NCBI RefSeq assembly: GCF_002165135.1
Contig: NZ_NFZQ01000013.1
Coordinates: 87,830-151,829, forward strand
DNA from: Pseudomonas sp. SID14000
GTDB lineage: Bacteria; Pseudomonadota; Gammaproteobacteria; Pseudomonadales; Pseudomonadaceae
Reading direction: 5' to 3'
Length of the DNA stretch: 64,000 nucleotides
Below, piece after piece: positions 17,313 through 24,814 of this stretch. Each line of letters begins with the position of its first letter. Position 1 is the first letter of the stretch. The notes under the pieces were generated by a model that was not told the DNA's origin, ran no database searches, and saw nothing but the letters and a program-made list of their open reading frames with translations. A program made the translations under genes and the position numbers.

Positions 17313-18263
17313 GTGGACAAGATCCTCCACCAACCACTGGGCGGCAACGAAATGCCGCGTTTCGGCGGCATCGCCACCATGCTCCGCCTCCCCCACCTGC
17401 AAAGTGCCGAGGGCCTGGACGCCGCCTTCATCGGCGTGCCACTGGACATCGGCACCTCGCTGCGCTCCGGCACCCGCTTTGGCCCACGGCAGATCCGCGC
17501 CGAATCGGTGATGATCCGCCCGTACAACATGGCCACCGGAGCTGCACCGTTCGACTCGCTGTCGGTGGCCGATATCGGTGACGTGGCGATCAACACTTTC
17601 AACCTGCTGGACGCCGTGCGCATCATCGAAGAAGCGTATGACGAGATCCTCGAGCACAACATCATCCCGCTGACCCTGGGTGGCGACCACACCATTACCC
17701 TGCCCATCCTGCGCGCCCTGCACAAGAAGCACGGCAAGATCGGCCTGGTGCACATCGATGCCCATGCCGACGTCAACGACCACATGTTCGGCGAGAAGAT
17801 CGCCCACGGCACCACCTTCCGCCGCGCCGTTGAAGAAGGCCTGCTCGATTGCGAGCGCGTGGTGCAGATCGGCCTGCGTGCCCAAGGCTATACCGCCGAT
17901 GACTTCAACTGGAGCCGCCGCCAGGGCTTCCGCGTGGTCCAGGCCGAAGAGTGCTGGCACAAGTCGCTGGAACCGTTGATGGCCGAAGTACGGGAAAAGG
18001 TCGGCGGCGGCCCGGTGTACCTGTCGTTCGACATCGACGGCATCGACCCAGCCTGGGCGCCTGGTACTGGTACCCCGGAAATCGGCGGCTTGACCACCAT
18101 CCAGGCGATGGAGATCATTCGCGGCTGCCACGGCCTGGACCTGATCGGCTGTGACCTCGTCGAAGTCTCCCCGCCTTACGACACCACCGGCAACACCTCG
18201 CTGCTCGGTGCCAACCTGCTGTTCGAGATGCTTTGCGTGCTACCGGGCGTAGTGCGTCGGTAA
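17313..18263 (+). CDS. gbuA: Guanidinobutyrase (agmatinase/ureohydrolase family)
   Basis: A 316-residue ureohydrolase that would cleave 4-guanidinobutyrate to 4-aminobutyrate and urea. The binuclear manganese ligands are in LGGDHT, HIDAHADVND and SFDIDGIDPAWAPG. The N-terminus DKILHQPLGGNEMPRFGGIA matches GbuA rather than SpeB agmatinase as I remember them. I chose the GTG at 17313 because TGAGG precedes it by six bases; an in-frame ATG at 17301 has no good ribosome binding site. It is divergently arranged with gbuR and followed 165 bp later by a sodium:solute symporter that could import the substrate. Agmatinase remains a possible alternative name. Confidence 0.88.
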   Translation: MDKILHQPLGGNEMPRFGGIATMLRLPHLQSAEGLDAAFIGVPLDIGTSLRSGTRFGPRQIRAESVMIRPYNMATGAAPFDSLSVADIGDVAINTFNLLDAVRIIEEAYDEILEHNIIPLTLGGDHTITLPILRALHKKHGKIGLVHIDAHADVNDHMFGEKIAHGTTFRRAVEEGLLDCERVVQIGLRAQGYTADDFNWSRRQGFRVVQAEECWHKSLEPLMAEVREKVGGGPVYLSFDIDGIDPAWAPGTGTPEIGGLTTIQAMEIIRGCHGLDLIGCDLVEVSPPYDTTGNTSLLGANLLFEMLCVLPGVVRR

Positions 18264-18427
18264 ACGACGGCCCTTTGTAGGAGCGGCCGCAGTACTTGCT
18301 ACACCCCGGCAGGAGCCATGAGGGAGGGCCACAGAGGCCCGCCAACAACACGACAAGACCGCCGGGCGCCGTGAACCCCGCCCGCGTGGTCGATCTCGCC
18401 ATAATAAAGATAATCGGGAGACCCCCA

Positions 18428-19807
18428 ATGGCCTTGGACATCATTGTTGTAATGATCTACACCGTCGGCATGCTCGGGCTTGGCTGGTATGGCATGCGGC
18501 GTGCGAAAACCCATGAAGACTACCTGGTAGCCGGGCGCAACCTCGGCCCGGTCCTGTACATGGGCACCATGGCCACCACCGTGCTCGGTGGCGCTTCCAC
18601 CGTTGGCACCGTGCGCCTGGGCTACGTCCACGGCATCTCCGGCTTCTGGCTGTGTGCAGCCCTGGGCCTGGGCATCATCGCGCTGAACCTGTTCCTGGCC
18701 AAACCCCTGCTGCGCCTGCGCATCTTCACCGTGACCCAGGTGCTGGAACAGCGCTACAACCCCACCGCACGCCAGGCCAGCGCGGTGATCATGCTGGCTT
18801 ATGCGCTGATGATCGGCGTGACCTCGACCTTGGCCATGGCCACCGTATTGCAGGTGCTGCTGGACCTGCCGTTCTGGGCCTCGCTACTGCTCGGCGGCGG
18901 TGTGGTGGTGCTGTACTCCACCATCGGCGGCATGTGGTCGCTGACCCTGACCGACATCGTACAGTTCGTGATCAAGACCGTCGGCCTGATGTTCATCCTG
19001 CTGCCCGTGTGCCTGTACAAGGCCGGTGGCTGGGACACTCTGGTAGCCAAGCTGCCGGCAGCCAGCTTCCAGCTGACCACCATTGGCTGGGACACCATCA
19101 TCACCTACTTCCTGATTTACTTCTTCGGCATCCTCATCGGCCAGGACATCTGGCAGCGGGTGTTCACTGCCCGTGACGAGAAGGTCTGCCAGCGTGCCGG
19201 CACCACTGCCGGTGTTTACTGCGTACTGTACGGCCTGGCCTGCGCCACGATCGGCATGGCTGCGCACGTGCTGATGCCCGACCTGGCCAACCCGAACAAT
19301 GCCTTTGCCGAGATGATCAAGACCACCCTGCCCGATGGCATCCGTGGCTTGCTGATGGCGGCGGCGCTGGCTGCCATGATGTCTACCGCCAGCGCCGGTC
19401 TGCTGGCTGCGTCGACCACCCTGACCGAAGACCTGCTGCCCAAGCTGCGTGGCGGCAAGCAATCGAGCCTGGGCGTCAGCCGCCTGTTCACCCTGCTCAC
19501 CGGGCTGGTGGTGCTGGGCATCGCCCTGATGGTGAACGATGTGATCAACGCCCTGACTTTGGCCTACAACCTGCTGGTCGGCGGCATGCTGATTCCGCTG
19601 ATTGGCGCCATCTTCTGGAAGCGTGCAACCACTTCCGGGGCGATCGCCAGCATGTCGCTGGGCTTTGCTACGGCGCTGCTGTTCATGTTCAAGGATGGGC
19701 TGGAGGCCAATACGCCGATCTATTACAGCCTGGCGGTTGGCCTGGTGAGTTTTGTGGTCGTTAGCCTGATGTCGCGTAAATCGGTGGCGGCGGTGAAGCT
19801 GGCCTGA
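18428..19807 (+). CDS. Sodium:solute symporter family transporter
   Basis: A 459-residue inner-membrane transporter of the SSS family with about twelve to thirteen hydrophobic segments. Visible family blocks include the early TVLGGASTVGT and the mid-protein YSTIGGMWSLTLTDIVQF, and SASAGLLAASTTLTEDLLPKL later. The start at 18428 (MALDIIVV) has GGGAG eight bases upstream; the longer frame is not coding. It follows gbuA in the same direction with a 165-bp gap that also contains a partial REP, so it may have its own promoter. Synteny with the gbu locus in P. aeruginosa suggests a guanidino compound as substrate, which is an inference. Confidence 0.87.
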   Translation: MALDIIVVMIYTVGMLGLGWYGMRRAKTHEDYLVAGRNLGPVLYMGTMATTVLGGASTVGTVRLGYVHGISGFWLCAALGLGIIALNLFLAKPLLRLRIFTVTQVLEQRYNPTARQASAVIMLAYALMIGVTSTLAMATVLQVLLDLPFWASLLLGGGVVVLYSTIGGMWSLTLTDIVQFVIKTVGLMFILLPVCLYKAGGWDTLVAKLPAASFQLTTIGWDTIITYFLIYFFGILIGQDIWQRVFTARDEKVCQRAGTTAGVYCVLYGLACATIGMAAHVLMPDLANPNNAFAEMIKTTLPDGIRGLLMAAALAAMMSTASAGLLAASTTLTEDLLPKLRGGKQSSLGVSRLFTLLTGLVVLGIALMVNDVINALTLAYNLLVGGMLIPLIGAIFWKRATTSGAIASMSLGFATALLFMFKDGLEANTPIYYSLAVGLVSFVVVSLMSRKSVAAVKLA

Positions 19808-19819
19808 TAGATCCCGGCT

Positions 19820-19930
19820 GCCTGTACTGGCCCTTTCGCGGGTAAACCCGCTCCCACAGGTACCCCACAGCACTTGAGGCCTGTGATATTCCTGTGGGAG
19901 CGGGTTTACCCGCGAAGAGGCCGGTACAGG
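19820..19930. repeat. REP pair after the symporter gene
   Basis: Inverted copies with core tcgcgggtaaacccgctcccacagg (19833-19860) and its complement (19890-19925), about 30 bp apart. Probable terminator of the symporter transcript. Confidence 0.88.
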
Positions 19931-19951
19931 CAACACACAACTGACAGACAC

Positions 19952-19989
19952 AAAAAGGCCGCTGCACCCACCCAGGTGCAGCGGCCTTT
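19952..19989 (-). terminator. Rho-independent terminator of the PA1414-like locus
   Basis: On the minus strand AGGCCGCTGCACC, six-base loop, GGTGCAGCGGCCT, then a T run. The stem is 13 bp without mismatch. It ends eight bases past the stop codon of the 42-codon gene. The + strand has only a short T run, so it acts mainly on minus transcripts. Confidence 0.92.
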
Positions 19990-19996
19990 GTCTGTA

Positions 19997-20125
19997 TCAG
20001 CGACGACGCGATTGGCGTTTGCGCTGCTCTTCATCAGTCGGGATCGGCACCGGCTGCAAGGGTGGTGGAATCAGCCCCAAGGCGACAGCCAGGTCGTGGA
20101 GCCAGTTGGACAGTGGTCTATTCAT
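19997..20125 (-). CDS. PA1414-like small protein (42 aa)
   Basis: ATG at 20125 (MNRPLSNWLHDLAVALGL) to TGA at 19997, 42 codons. The N-terminal half can form an amphipathic helix, then comes a proline-rich IPPPLQPVPIP and a basic tail RKRQSRRR. It fits the small PA1414 family, which in P. aeruginosa is one of the most strongly Anr-induced transcripts and gives rise to the sRNA SicX. AAGGGGG lies six to seven bases before the ATG. A perfect Anr box lies upstream and a strong terminator directly follows, so this is a compact single-gene unit. In both genomes, to my recollection, a LysR gene sits next to it. Whether the peptide has a function is unknown. Confidence 0.82.
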   Translation of the reverse strand: MNRPLSNWLHDLAVALGLIPPPLQPVPIPTDEEQRKRQSRRR

Positions 20126-20205
20126 AATGCCCCCTTGACGGGTCAGCCTCACGGCAATTCAATCCTGCGATGTTTCATACAGATCATAGCCCTATGTCCT
20201 GTATT
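20126..20205 (-). ncRNA. Predicted structured leader / SicX-like sRNA region
   Basis: Placing +1 at 41.5 bases from the centre of the Anr box gives a start near 20205, with TAGATG (20213-20218) as -10. The leader would be about 80 nt. A stem-loop begins right at that start: ATACAG-ga-CATA-gggc-TATG-at-CTGTAT (20177-20204). In P. aeruginosa the PA1414 transcript yields the Anr-dependent sRNA SicX. Boundaries here are inferred and no sequence comparison with SicX was possible. Confidence 0.5.
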
Positions 20206-20239
20206 ACGCATGCATCTACACCTACAGATACGGGCCATT

Positions 20240-20253
20240 TTGATACGGATCAA
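20240..20253 (-). promoter_or_regulatory. Anr box, perfect FNR-type site
   Basis: TTGAT-acgg-ATCAA, a perfect match to the Anr/FNR consensus. It overlaps the last four bases of the neighbouring LysR gene, including its stop codon. Its centre is 121 bases from the start codon of the 42-codon gene and it fits a class II activation position for a start near 20205. Confidence 0.88.
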
Positions 20254-21143
20254 GCCGTAGCGGTGCATTCCGACGACTGGTTAATCGTTTCGCTTTGTTG
20301 CAGGTCGATCCAGGCCTGCAAATTCGCCCCGCGCATGCCCTGGCGCCACATCAACCAGGTGACCGCCTGATCGAACGGCGCCTGCATCTGGTGCACCCGC
20401 ACCCGGTCGCGCCCGGGCAGGCTGTCGAGCATCGACCTGGCCATCATCGCCACGCCCGCGCCAGCGATCACGCAGGCCAGCATGCTCTGGTACGACTCGA
20501 TCTCCATCACCCGGCCCATGGGCGTATGGGCATGGGCATACCAGGCCTCCAGGCGCATGCGGTACGAGCAGCCCTGGCGGAAGGTGAACACCGCCTTGCC
20601 CGCCACATCCTTGGCAGTGTGCACCGCAGGGTGCTCGGGGCTGGTGATCAGCACCAGCTGCTCATCGCACAACGGCACGCCATCCAGCCCGGCCAGGCTC
20701 GGCGGCCCGTCCACCAGGGCCGCGTCCAGGCTGTGGTTGAGCAGGCCTTCCAGCAGTTCGCCACTGGGCGCTGCGCGCACCTGCAGGTTTACCGCCGGGT
20801 AGGCCTGGTGATAACGCGCCAGCAACCCCGGCAAATGGGTCGCCGCCGTGCTGTACATGGTCCCCAGCACGAAGTCCCCGGCCGGCTGGCCGCCGCGCAC
20901 GGCGGCCAGCGCCTCGTCGCGCAAGGCTGACATGCGGTTGGCGTAGTCCAGCAGCACCTTGCCCGCCGGCGACAGCTGCAGGCGCTGGCGCTCGCGCAGG
21001 AACAGCTCGACACCCAGCTGCTCTTCGAGCTGGCGCAAGCGCGTCGACAGGTTCGACGGCACCCGATGCAGGCGCTCTGCGGCGCGGGTGACCGAACCCT
21101 CCTCGGCCACGGCCTGGAAGATACGCAGTTGGCTGAATTCCAC
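20250..21143 (-). CDS. LysR-family transcriptional regulator
   Basis: A 297-residue LysR-type protein. The DNA-binding part is FSQLRIFQAVAEEGSVTRAAERLHRVPSNLSTRLRQLEEQLG at the N-terminus, followed by the effector domain. The start is GTG at 21143, with GGAG six bases upstream; a TTG at 21155 is in frame but overlaps that ribosome binding site. It is divergent from a YbfB-family transporter and a T-N11-A palindrome lies between them, so it probably regulates that transporter. Its 3' end carries the Anr promoter of the downstream small gene. The inducer is unknown. Confidence 0.86.
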   Translation of the reverse strand: MEFSQLRIFQAVAEEGSVTRAAERLHRVPSNLSTRLRQLEEQLGVELFLRERQRLQLSPAGKVLLDYANRMSALRDEALAAVRGGQPAGDFVLGTMYSTAATHLPGLLARYHQAYPAVNLQVRAAPSGELLEGLLNHSLDAALVDGPPSLAGLDGVPLCDEQLVLITSPEHPAVHTAKDVAGKAVFTFRQGCSYRMRLEAWYAHAHTPMGRVMEIESYQSMLACVIAGAGVAMMARSMLDSLPGRDRVRVHQMQAPFDQAVTWLMWRQGMRGANLQAWIDLQQSETINQSSECTATA

Positions 21144-21179
21144 GGCATTCTCCAAAACAGAACAACTTGATCATCATTA

Positions 21180-21194
21180 TTCAATTTTATTGAA
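21180..21194. promoter_or_regulatory. LysR-type box between the LysR and MFS genes
   Basis: TTCAAT-ttt-ATTGAA, a perfect 15-bp palindrome with the T-N11-A pattern, centred in an AT-rich 106-bp divergent gap. Confidence 0.6.
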
Positions 21195-21249
21195 AAGAAA
21201 ACCGTCCTAACCTGCCAGCCATCGCTTACATCCGTGCAGGAGACTTCTC

Positions 21250-22422
21250 ATGTCGCCACTCATTCAACTGCTGGCCAGCGCCGTGGCGCTGATGATGGCC
21301 ATGGGCATCGGCCGTTTCGCCCTGACCCCGCAGCTGCCGCAATTGATCGCCGAAGGCCAGTTCGACCTGACGGTCGCCGGGCTGGTGGCGGCGGCCAACT
21401 ACCTGGGTTACTTCATCGGCGCGGTCGACGCCATGTTCGCCCGTGCACCGGGCCAGGTGCGCCTGCGCCTGCATGGCGGGCTGTGGCTGTGCGTGCTGCT
21501 GACCCTGGCCTCATGGGCCGCCGACGGGTTCTGGAGCCACCTGTTGCTGCGCTTCGGCACCGGCGTGGCCAGCGCCTGGGTGCTGGTGATGATCACCAGC
21601 CTCAGCCAACAGGTAGCCAATGCCAACAACCGCCAGCGCCTGGGTGCCCTGGTGTTCGCGGGGCCCGGCCTGGGCATTGCGCTGACCGGTTTGCTGGCAC
21701 TGGTGGCGCATTTGTGGGGACTGGGCTCGGCAGCACTGTGGCTGATCTATGCCGTGGCCGCGCTGGTGATGCTGCTGGCGGTGCGGCCTTGGCTGCCCAG
21801 GGCGCTGCAAGCCGCGCCGGTGCCGTCGGCTGCAGGCCAGGGCCCGACGCGCAGTGTCGGCATCGGCCGCCTGGGGCTGGTTTATGCGCTGTATGGCGTG
21901 GGTTACATCCTGCCGGCCACCTTCCTGTCGCAGATGGCCAACCAACAATTCCGCGGGCAGTGGCTGGCCGACCTGTTCTGGCCGGCGTTCGGCCTGGCGT
22001 CGGCGCTGGGGGTACTGCTGGTGAGCCTGCGGCGTGGTGGCCGCACCTCGACCTGGTTGACCGCCACCCTGTGGTTGCAGGGGCTGGGCGTGCTGGCCTG
22101 CCTGATGGGCGGGGGTATCGGGCTGGCGTTGGGCGTGGTGCTGTGTGGCGGGCCGTTCCTGGCTTGCATGCAGCTGGTGATGCAGCGCTCGCGGGAGCTG
22201 GCGCCGCATGCCACGCAGCGCAATGCCGGGCTGCTGACGGCGTGCTTTGCCCTGGGGCAGTTGAGCGGGCCGTTGCTGGCGGCGCTCAGCAGCCATTACA
22301 GCGGCGGGCTGCAGCCGGCGCTGATGGTGGCGGCGGGAGGGTTGGTGGTGGCTGGGGGGTTGGTGCTGATTGCCGGCACGGTACAGCAGGGTAGCGCCTG
22401 CCAGGCCAAAGCCACATCCTGA
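21250..22422 (+). CDS. YbfB/YjiJ-family MFS transporter
   Basis: A 390-residue inner-membrane protein with about twelve hydrophobic segments. The early AVALMMAMGIGRFALTPQLP is the YbfB/YjiJ signature (PF06779). Family members are major facilitator exporters with undefined substrates. The ATG at 21250 is preceded by GCAGGAG seven to ten bases upstream. It is divergent from a LysR gene that probably controls it. Codon use near the C-terminus is slightly poorer (runs of ggcgggagg), as is common at the ends of P. putida genes. A REP pair follows the gene. Confidence 0.87.
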   Translation: MSPLIQLLASAVALMMAMGIGRFALTPQLPQLIAEGQFDLTVAGLVAAANYLGYFIGAVDAMFARAPGQVRLRLHGGLWLCVLLTLASWAADGFWSHLLLRFGTGVASAWVLVMITSLSQQVANANNRQRLGALVFAGPGLGIALTGLLALVAHLWGLGSAALWLIYAVAALVMLLAVRPWLPRALQAAPVPSAAGQGPTRSVGIGRLGLVYALYGVGYILPATFLSQMANQQFRGQWLADLFWPAFGLASALGVLLVSLRRGGRTSTWLTATLWLQGLGVLACLMGGGIGLALGVVLCGGPFLACMQLVMQRSRELAPHATQRNAGLLTACFALGQLSGPLLAALSSHYSGGLQPALMVAAGGLVVAGGLVLIAGTVQQGSACQAKATS

Positions 22423-22432
22423 ATTGTGGTTG

Positions 22433-22543
22433 CCTGTGCCGGCCTCTTCGCGGGTAAACCCGCTCCCACAGGTATTACACAGGTCTTGAAGTCTGTGCGG
22501 CCCCTGTGGGAGCGGGTTTACCCGCGAAGAGGCCGGCACAGGC
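22433..22543. repeat. REP pair between convergent transporter genes
   Basis: Inverted copies of ggcctcttcgcgggtaaacc (22441-22470 and 22505-22535). The spacer is about 33 bp and contains its own small inverted repeat around acaggtcttgaagtctgtg. Confidence 0.88.
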
Positions 22544-22549
22544 TACACA

Positions 22550-23476
22550 TTACCCTACAACTTTACGCAACTGCTGCTTCACCCAAGGCTCGGCACTCAC
22601 CAGGATCACCCCCAGCAGCACCATCAACGCGCCAACCACAAAGTTCAGGCTCAGCGGCTCATCCAGCAACAAAACGCCAAAGGTCACCCCGAACAGCGGG
22701 GTGATGAACGAGAACACTGCCAGGTTCGATGCCAGGTATTTGCGCAACAACCAGAACCAGGTCAGGTAGCTGATGAACGACACCACAATCCCCTGGAACA
22801 GCACGCTACCCATCGCCAACGATGTAAACGACACCGCACCGATCTGCCCGCTGAGCAAGGCAATCAGCAGCAACCCGGCAAAGCCCACCGCCAGTTGATA
22901 GAACAGGGTCAAGGTCGCGGGTGCTTCCGACAGCCGCGAGCAACGTACCACCACTGTGGTCGCGCCCCAGGCCAGCCCGGCGATCACGCCAAAGGCATCC
23001 CCCAACAAGGTGCGGCCATCCATGTGCTCGAACGACATGCCGCCGGCAAATGCCATGGCAATGCCGCCGAAGGCCAGCAGAATCCCCAGCCATTGCAGCA
23101 GCCGCAGGCGTTCGCTAGGCAACCTGAAATGCAGGCCCAACGCGGTGAACACCGGCGCGGTATAGAGGAACACCGACATGTGCGCTGCCGAGGTCAGCTT
23201 CAGCCCCTCGGCAATGAACAGGAACTCCAGGCCGAACAACCCGCCCGCCACCACCCCGGCACGCCAGGTGCTGCCGACCTGCTCCCAGCCCCCGCGCCAG
23301 CACAGCATCAGGCCCACCAGCACGGCGGCGATGCCATTGCGCAAGGCTGCCTGCATCACCGGCGCGATATCGATGGCGGCTGTCTTGATCAAGACCTGCT
23401 GGCAGCCCCAGATCAGGCACAGCCCTAGCATTACCTGGAAGGCAAAGGCATCAGGGTTCTTGCGGACCGCGCTCAT
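22550..23476 (-). CDS. EamA/DMT-family transporter
   Basis: A 308-residue membrane protein with ten hydrophobic segments in two EamA repeats (about 12-145 and 155-295). The start of the first repeat, FQVMLGLCLIWGCQQVLIKTA, and the end of the second, VVGALMVLLGVILVS, are typical. The ATG at 23476 has AGAGG seven bases upstream. It is convergent with the MFS gene across a REP pair. The upstream 106 bp separate it from the DUF2513-like gene, which runs in the same direction; no clear operon signal joins them. Substrate unknown. Confidence 0.86.
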   Translation of the reverse strand: MSAVRKNPDAFAFQVMLGLCLIWGCQQVLIKTAAIDIAPVMQAALRNGIAAVLVGLMLCWRGGWEQVGSTWRAGVVAGGLFGLEFLFIAEGLKLTSAAHMSVFLYTAPVFTALGLHFRLPSERLRLLQWLGILLAFGGIAMAFAGGMSFEHMDGRTLLGDAFGVIAGLAWGATTVVVRCSRLSEAPATLTLFYQLAVGFAGLLLIALLSGQIGAVSFTSLAMGSVLFQGIVVSFISYLTWFWLLRKYLASNLAVFSFITPLFGVTFGVLLLDEPLSLNFVVGALMVLLGVILVSAEPWVKQQLRKVVG

Positions 23477-23582
23477 GAGCGGGCCTCTGCGGTGGTCATT
23501 GGCATGGGCAAGGGCTCGGCAGTGTTCAGGAACTACCGATTATCGGGTGTCCATGGCCGCCCTTGCCAGCCTCAAAACGACC

Positions 23583-23978
23583 TCAGGCGATCTGTGCCTT
23601 CGCCGACACCTGCTCGAAGGTGGTTTCATCCAGCGCATCCTCCTGCTCGTCCAGCACCTGGCGCGGGTGTTCGAAGCCGGGGATGCTGCTGTCGATCAGG
23701 CTCATCAACCGCGAGCCACGTTCGGTCAGCACGAAATTCTCGCCATTGCCGCCATCTTCTTCGGGCCGGGTTTCAATGAAACCACGCTCGAACAGCAGCC
23801 TTTCGTACTCGCAGGCACGGGTTTTCAGGTGGTCCAGGTCGCCCACCGGCTCCCCCTTGGCAGCCAGTGCCGCAGCGTGCTGCTCGGCATAGGGGCGTGG
23901 CGTAAAGCTGTGACCGGCGCCGTTCTGCACCTCGTGCAGCAAACGCTCGATCAGGTCCCAGTCGTAGGCGATGCTCAT
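23583..23978 (-). CDS. DUF2513-like small protein
   Basis: A 131-residue hydrophilic protein. It begins MSIAYDWDLIERLLHEVQNG, which resembles the start of DUF2513 proteins, and has a winged-helix look in the middle: HLKTRACEYERLLFERGFIETR then ENFVLTERGSRLMSLI. It could be a small DNA-binding regulator; I cannot assign a function. The start at 23978 has CAGGAG about 10 bases upstream. Upstream frame extension is not coding. It lies beside a toxin-antitoxin pair but is divergent from it and need not be connected. DUF2513-like genes are often in accessory or phage-derived DNA. Confidence 0.6.
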   Translation of the reverse strand: MSIAYDWDLIERLLHEVQNGAGHSFTPRPYAEQHAAALAAKGEPVGDLDHLKTRACEYERLLFERGFIETRPEEDGGNGENFVLTERGSRLMSLIDSSIPGFEHPRQVLDEQEDALDETTFEQVSAKAQIA

Positions 23979-24129
23979 GGCTACGGGCTCCTGCTGTGGA
24001 CGGAAGGGGTACACAGGTTGGGACCTGTCGGTTAGCCGTGGTGTTCCGAAAGATCTTGGCACGGTGATATGCCACGCTCTGAAGCCGCTGGGACGGCAAC
24101 AGGCAGAAACCATTTGCTGTCTAGCTACC

Positions 24130-24147
24130 TGTAGTTTATAAACTACA
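24130..24147. promoter_or_regulatory. Perfect 18-bp palindrome, TA operator
   Basis: TGTAGTTTATAAACTACA is its own complement over all 18 bases. It ends nine bases before the toxin start codon, where the antitoxin complex of a type II system would repress its promoter; the TATAAA core may also be part of the -10. Confidence 0.82.
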
Positions 24148-24155
24148 TTCACTCG

Positions 24156-24458
24156 ATGAAAAAAATCGAATCCAGCAGTTTCAGACATTGGGTGACCGGT
24201 CTCCGAGACGTTAGTGCCAGAGCCCGAATCATTTCTCGGATCAACCGGTTGATGGAGGGCCTGCCTGGCGACGTATCACCGGTTGGCCACGGCGTCAGTG
24301 AGCTCAGGGTTCACTATGGGCCTGGCTACCGGGTGTACTTCCATCAGGCTGGAAGCACATTTGTCATTCTGCTTTGCGGCGGCGACAAAGGCACCCAACA
24401 GCGCGACATCAAGGCTGCCCACCAGATTCTGCGTTCGTGGAGGATGCAAAATGACTGA
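24156..24458 (+). CDS. Type II toxin, RelE/ParE superfamily (HI1419-like)
   Basis: A 100-residue toxin of the TIGR02683/HI1419 group, often labelled HigB-like. The conserved end block is ELRVHYGPGYRVYFHQAGS, then LLCGGDKGTQQRDI, which is diagnostic. RelE-type proteins of this group are thought to cut or stall translating mRNA. The ATG at 24156 follows the palindromic operator closely; there is almost no 5' leader. The toxin gene comes first and overlaps the antitoxin gene by eight bases, the normal order for this group. All expected motifs are intact, so the pair looks functional. Low codon adaptation compared with its neighbours suggests acquisition. Confidence 0.88.
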   Translation: MKKIESSSFRHWVTGLRDVSARARIISRINRLMEGLPGDVSPVGHGVSELRVHYGPGYRVYFHQAGSTFVILLCGGDKGTQQRDIKAAHQILRSWRMQND

Positions 24459-24747
24459 AACCTTCTCTGAATTCGACCCCGCCCAGTACCTCACAACCCC
24501 TGAAGCGATCGCGCAGTTCATGACCGACGCACTCGAAACCGGGGATGCCGGCTATGTCGCCAAGGCTGTAGGCGTGGTGGCGCGCGCAAAAGGCATGAGC
24601 GAGCTGGCTAAAGAAACCGGTCTATCGCGCGAGCAGCTCTATCGGTCTTTCAGTGAGCATGGCAACCCGACTCTGAAGTCGTTCCTGACCGTGATGAAGG
24701 CGCTGGGAATAGACATGACGGCGCGCCCTCACCTCGCTGGCGGATAA
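24451..24747 (+). CDS. Antitoxin of the HI1420 type (helix-turn-helix)
   Basis: A 98-residue antitoxin, TIGR02684/HI1420-like. The N-terminus FDPAQYLTTPEAIAQFMTDALETGD is typical, followed by the HTH MSELAKETGLSREQLYRSFSEHGNPTLKSFLTVMKALG. It should neutralise the upstream toxin and bind the 18-bp palindrome. The ATG at 24451 lies inside the toxin gene, with GTGGAGG six to ten bases upstream. Translation is probably coupled. The gene ends 67 bp before an oppositely oriented BrnA-like gene. Confidence 0.88.
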   Translation: MTETFSEFDPAQYLTTPEAIAQFMTDALETGDAGYVAKAVGVVARAKGMSELAKETGLSREQLYRSFSEHGNPTLKSFLTVMKALGIDMTARPHLAGG

Positions 24748-24814
24748 ACGGGCAAGCCCGTTCGATGCCTTCAATTGGCGCCACTGGGGCTGCTGTGCAG
24801 CCCATCTGAAGATG

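Noticed and set aside
18269..18330. A full REP pair after gbuA
   Set aside because: Only one partial copy (gtaggagcggccgc) is present, without an inverted partner.
24236..24256. atcaaccggttgat inside the toxin gene as an Anr/FNR-type site
   Set aside because: The half-sites are in the wrong order (ATCAA-TTGAT) and it lies in a coding region.
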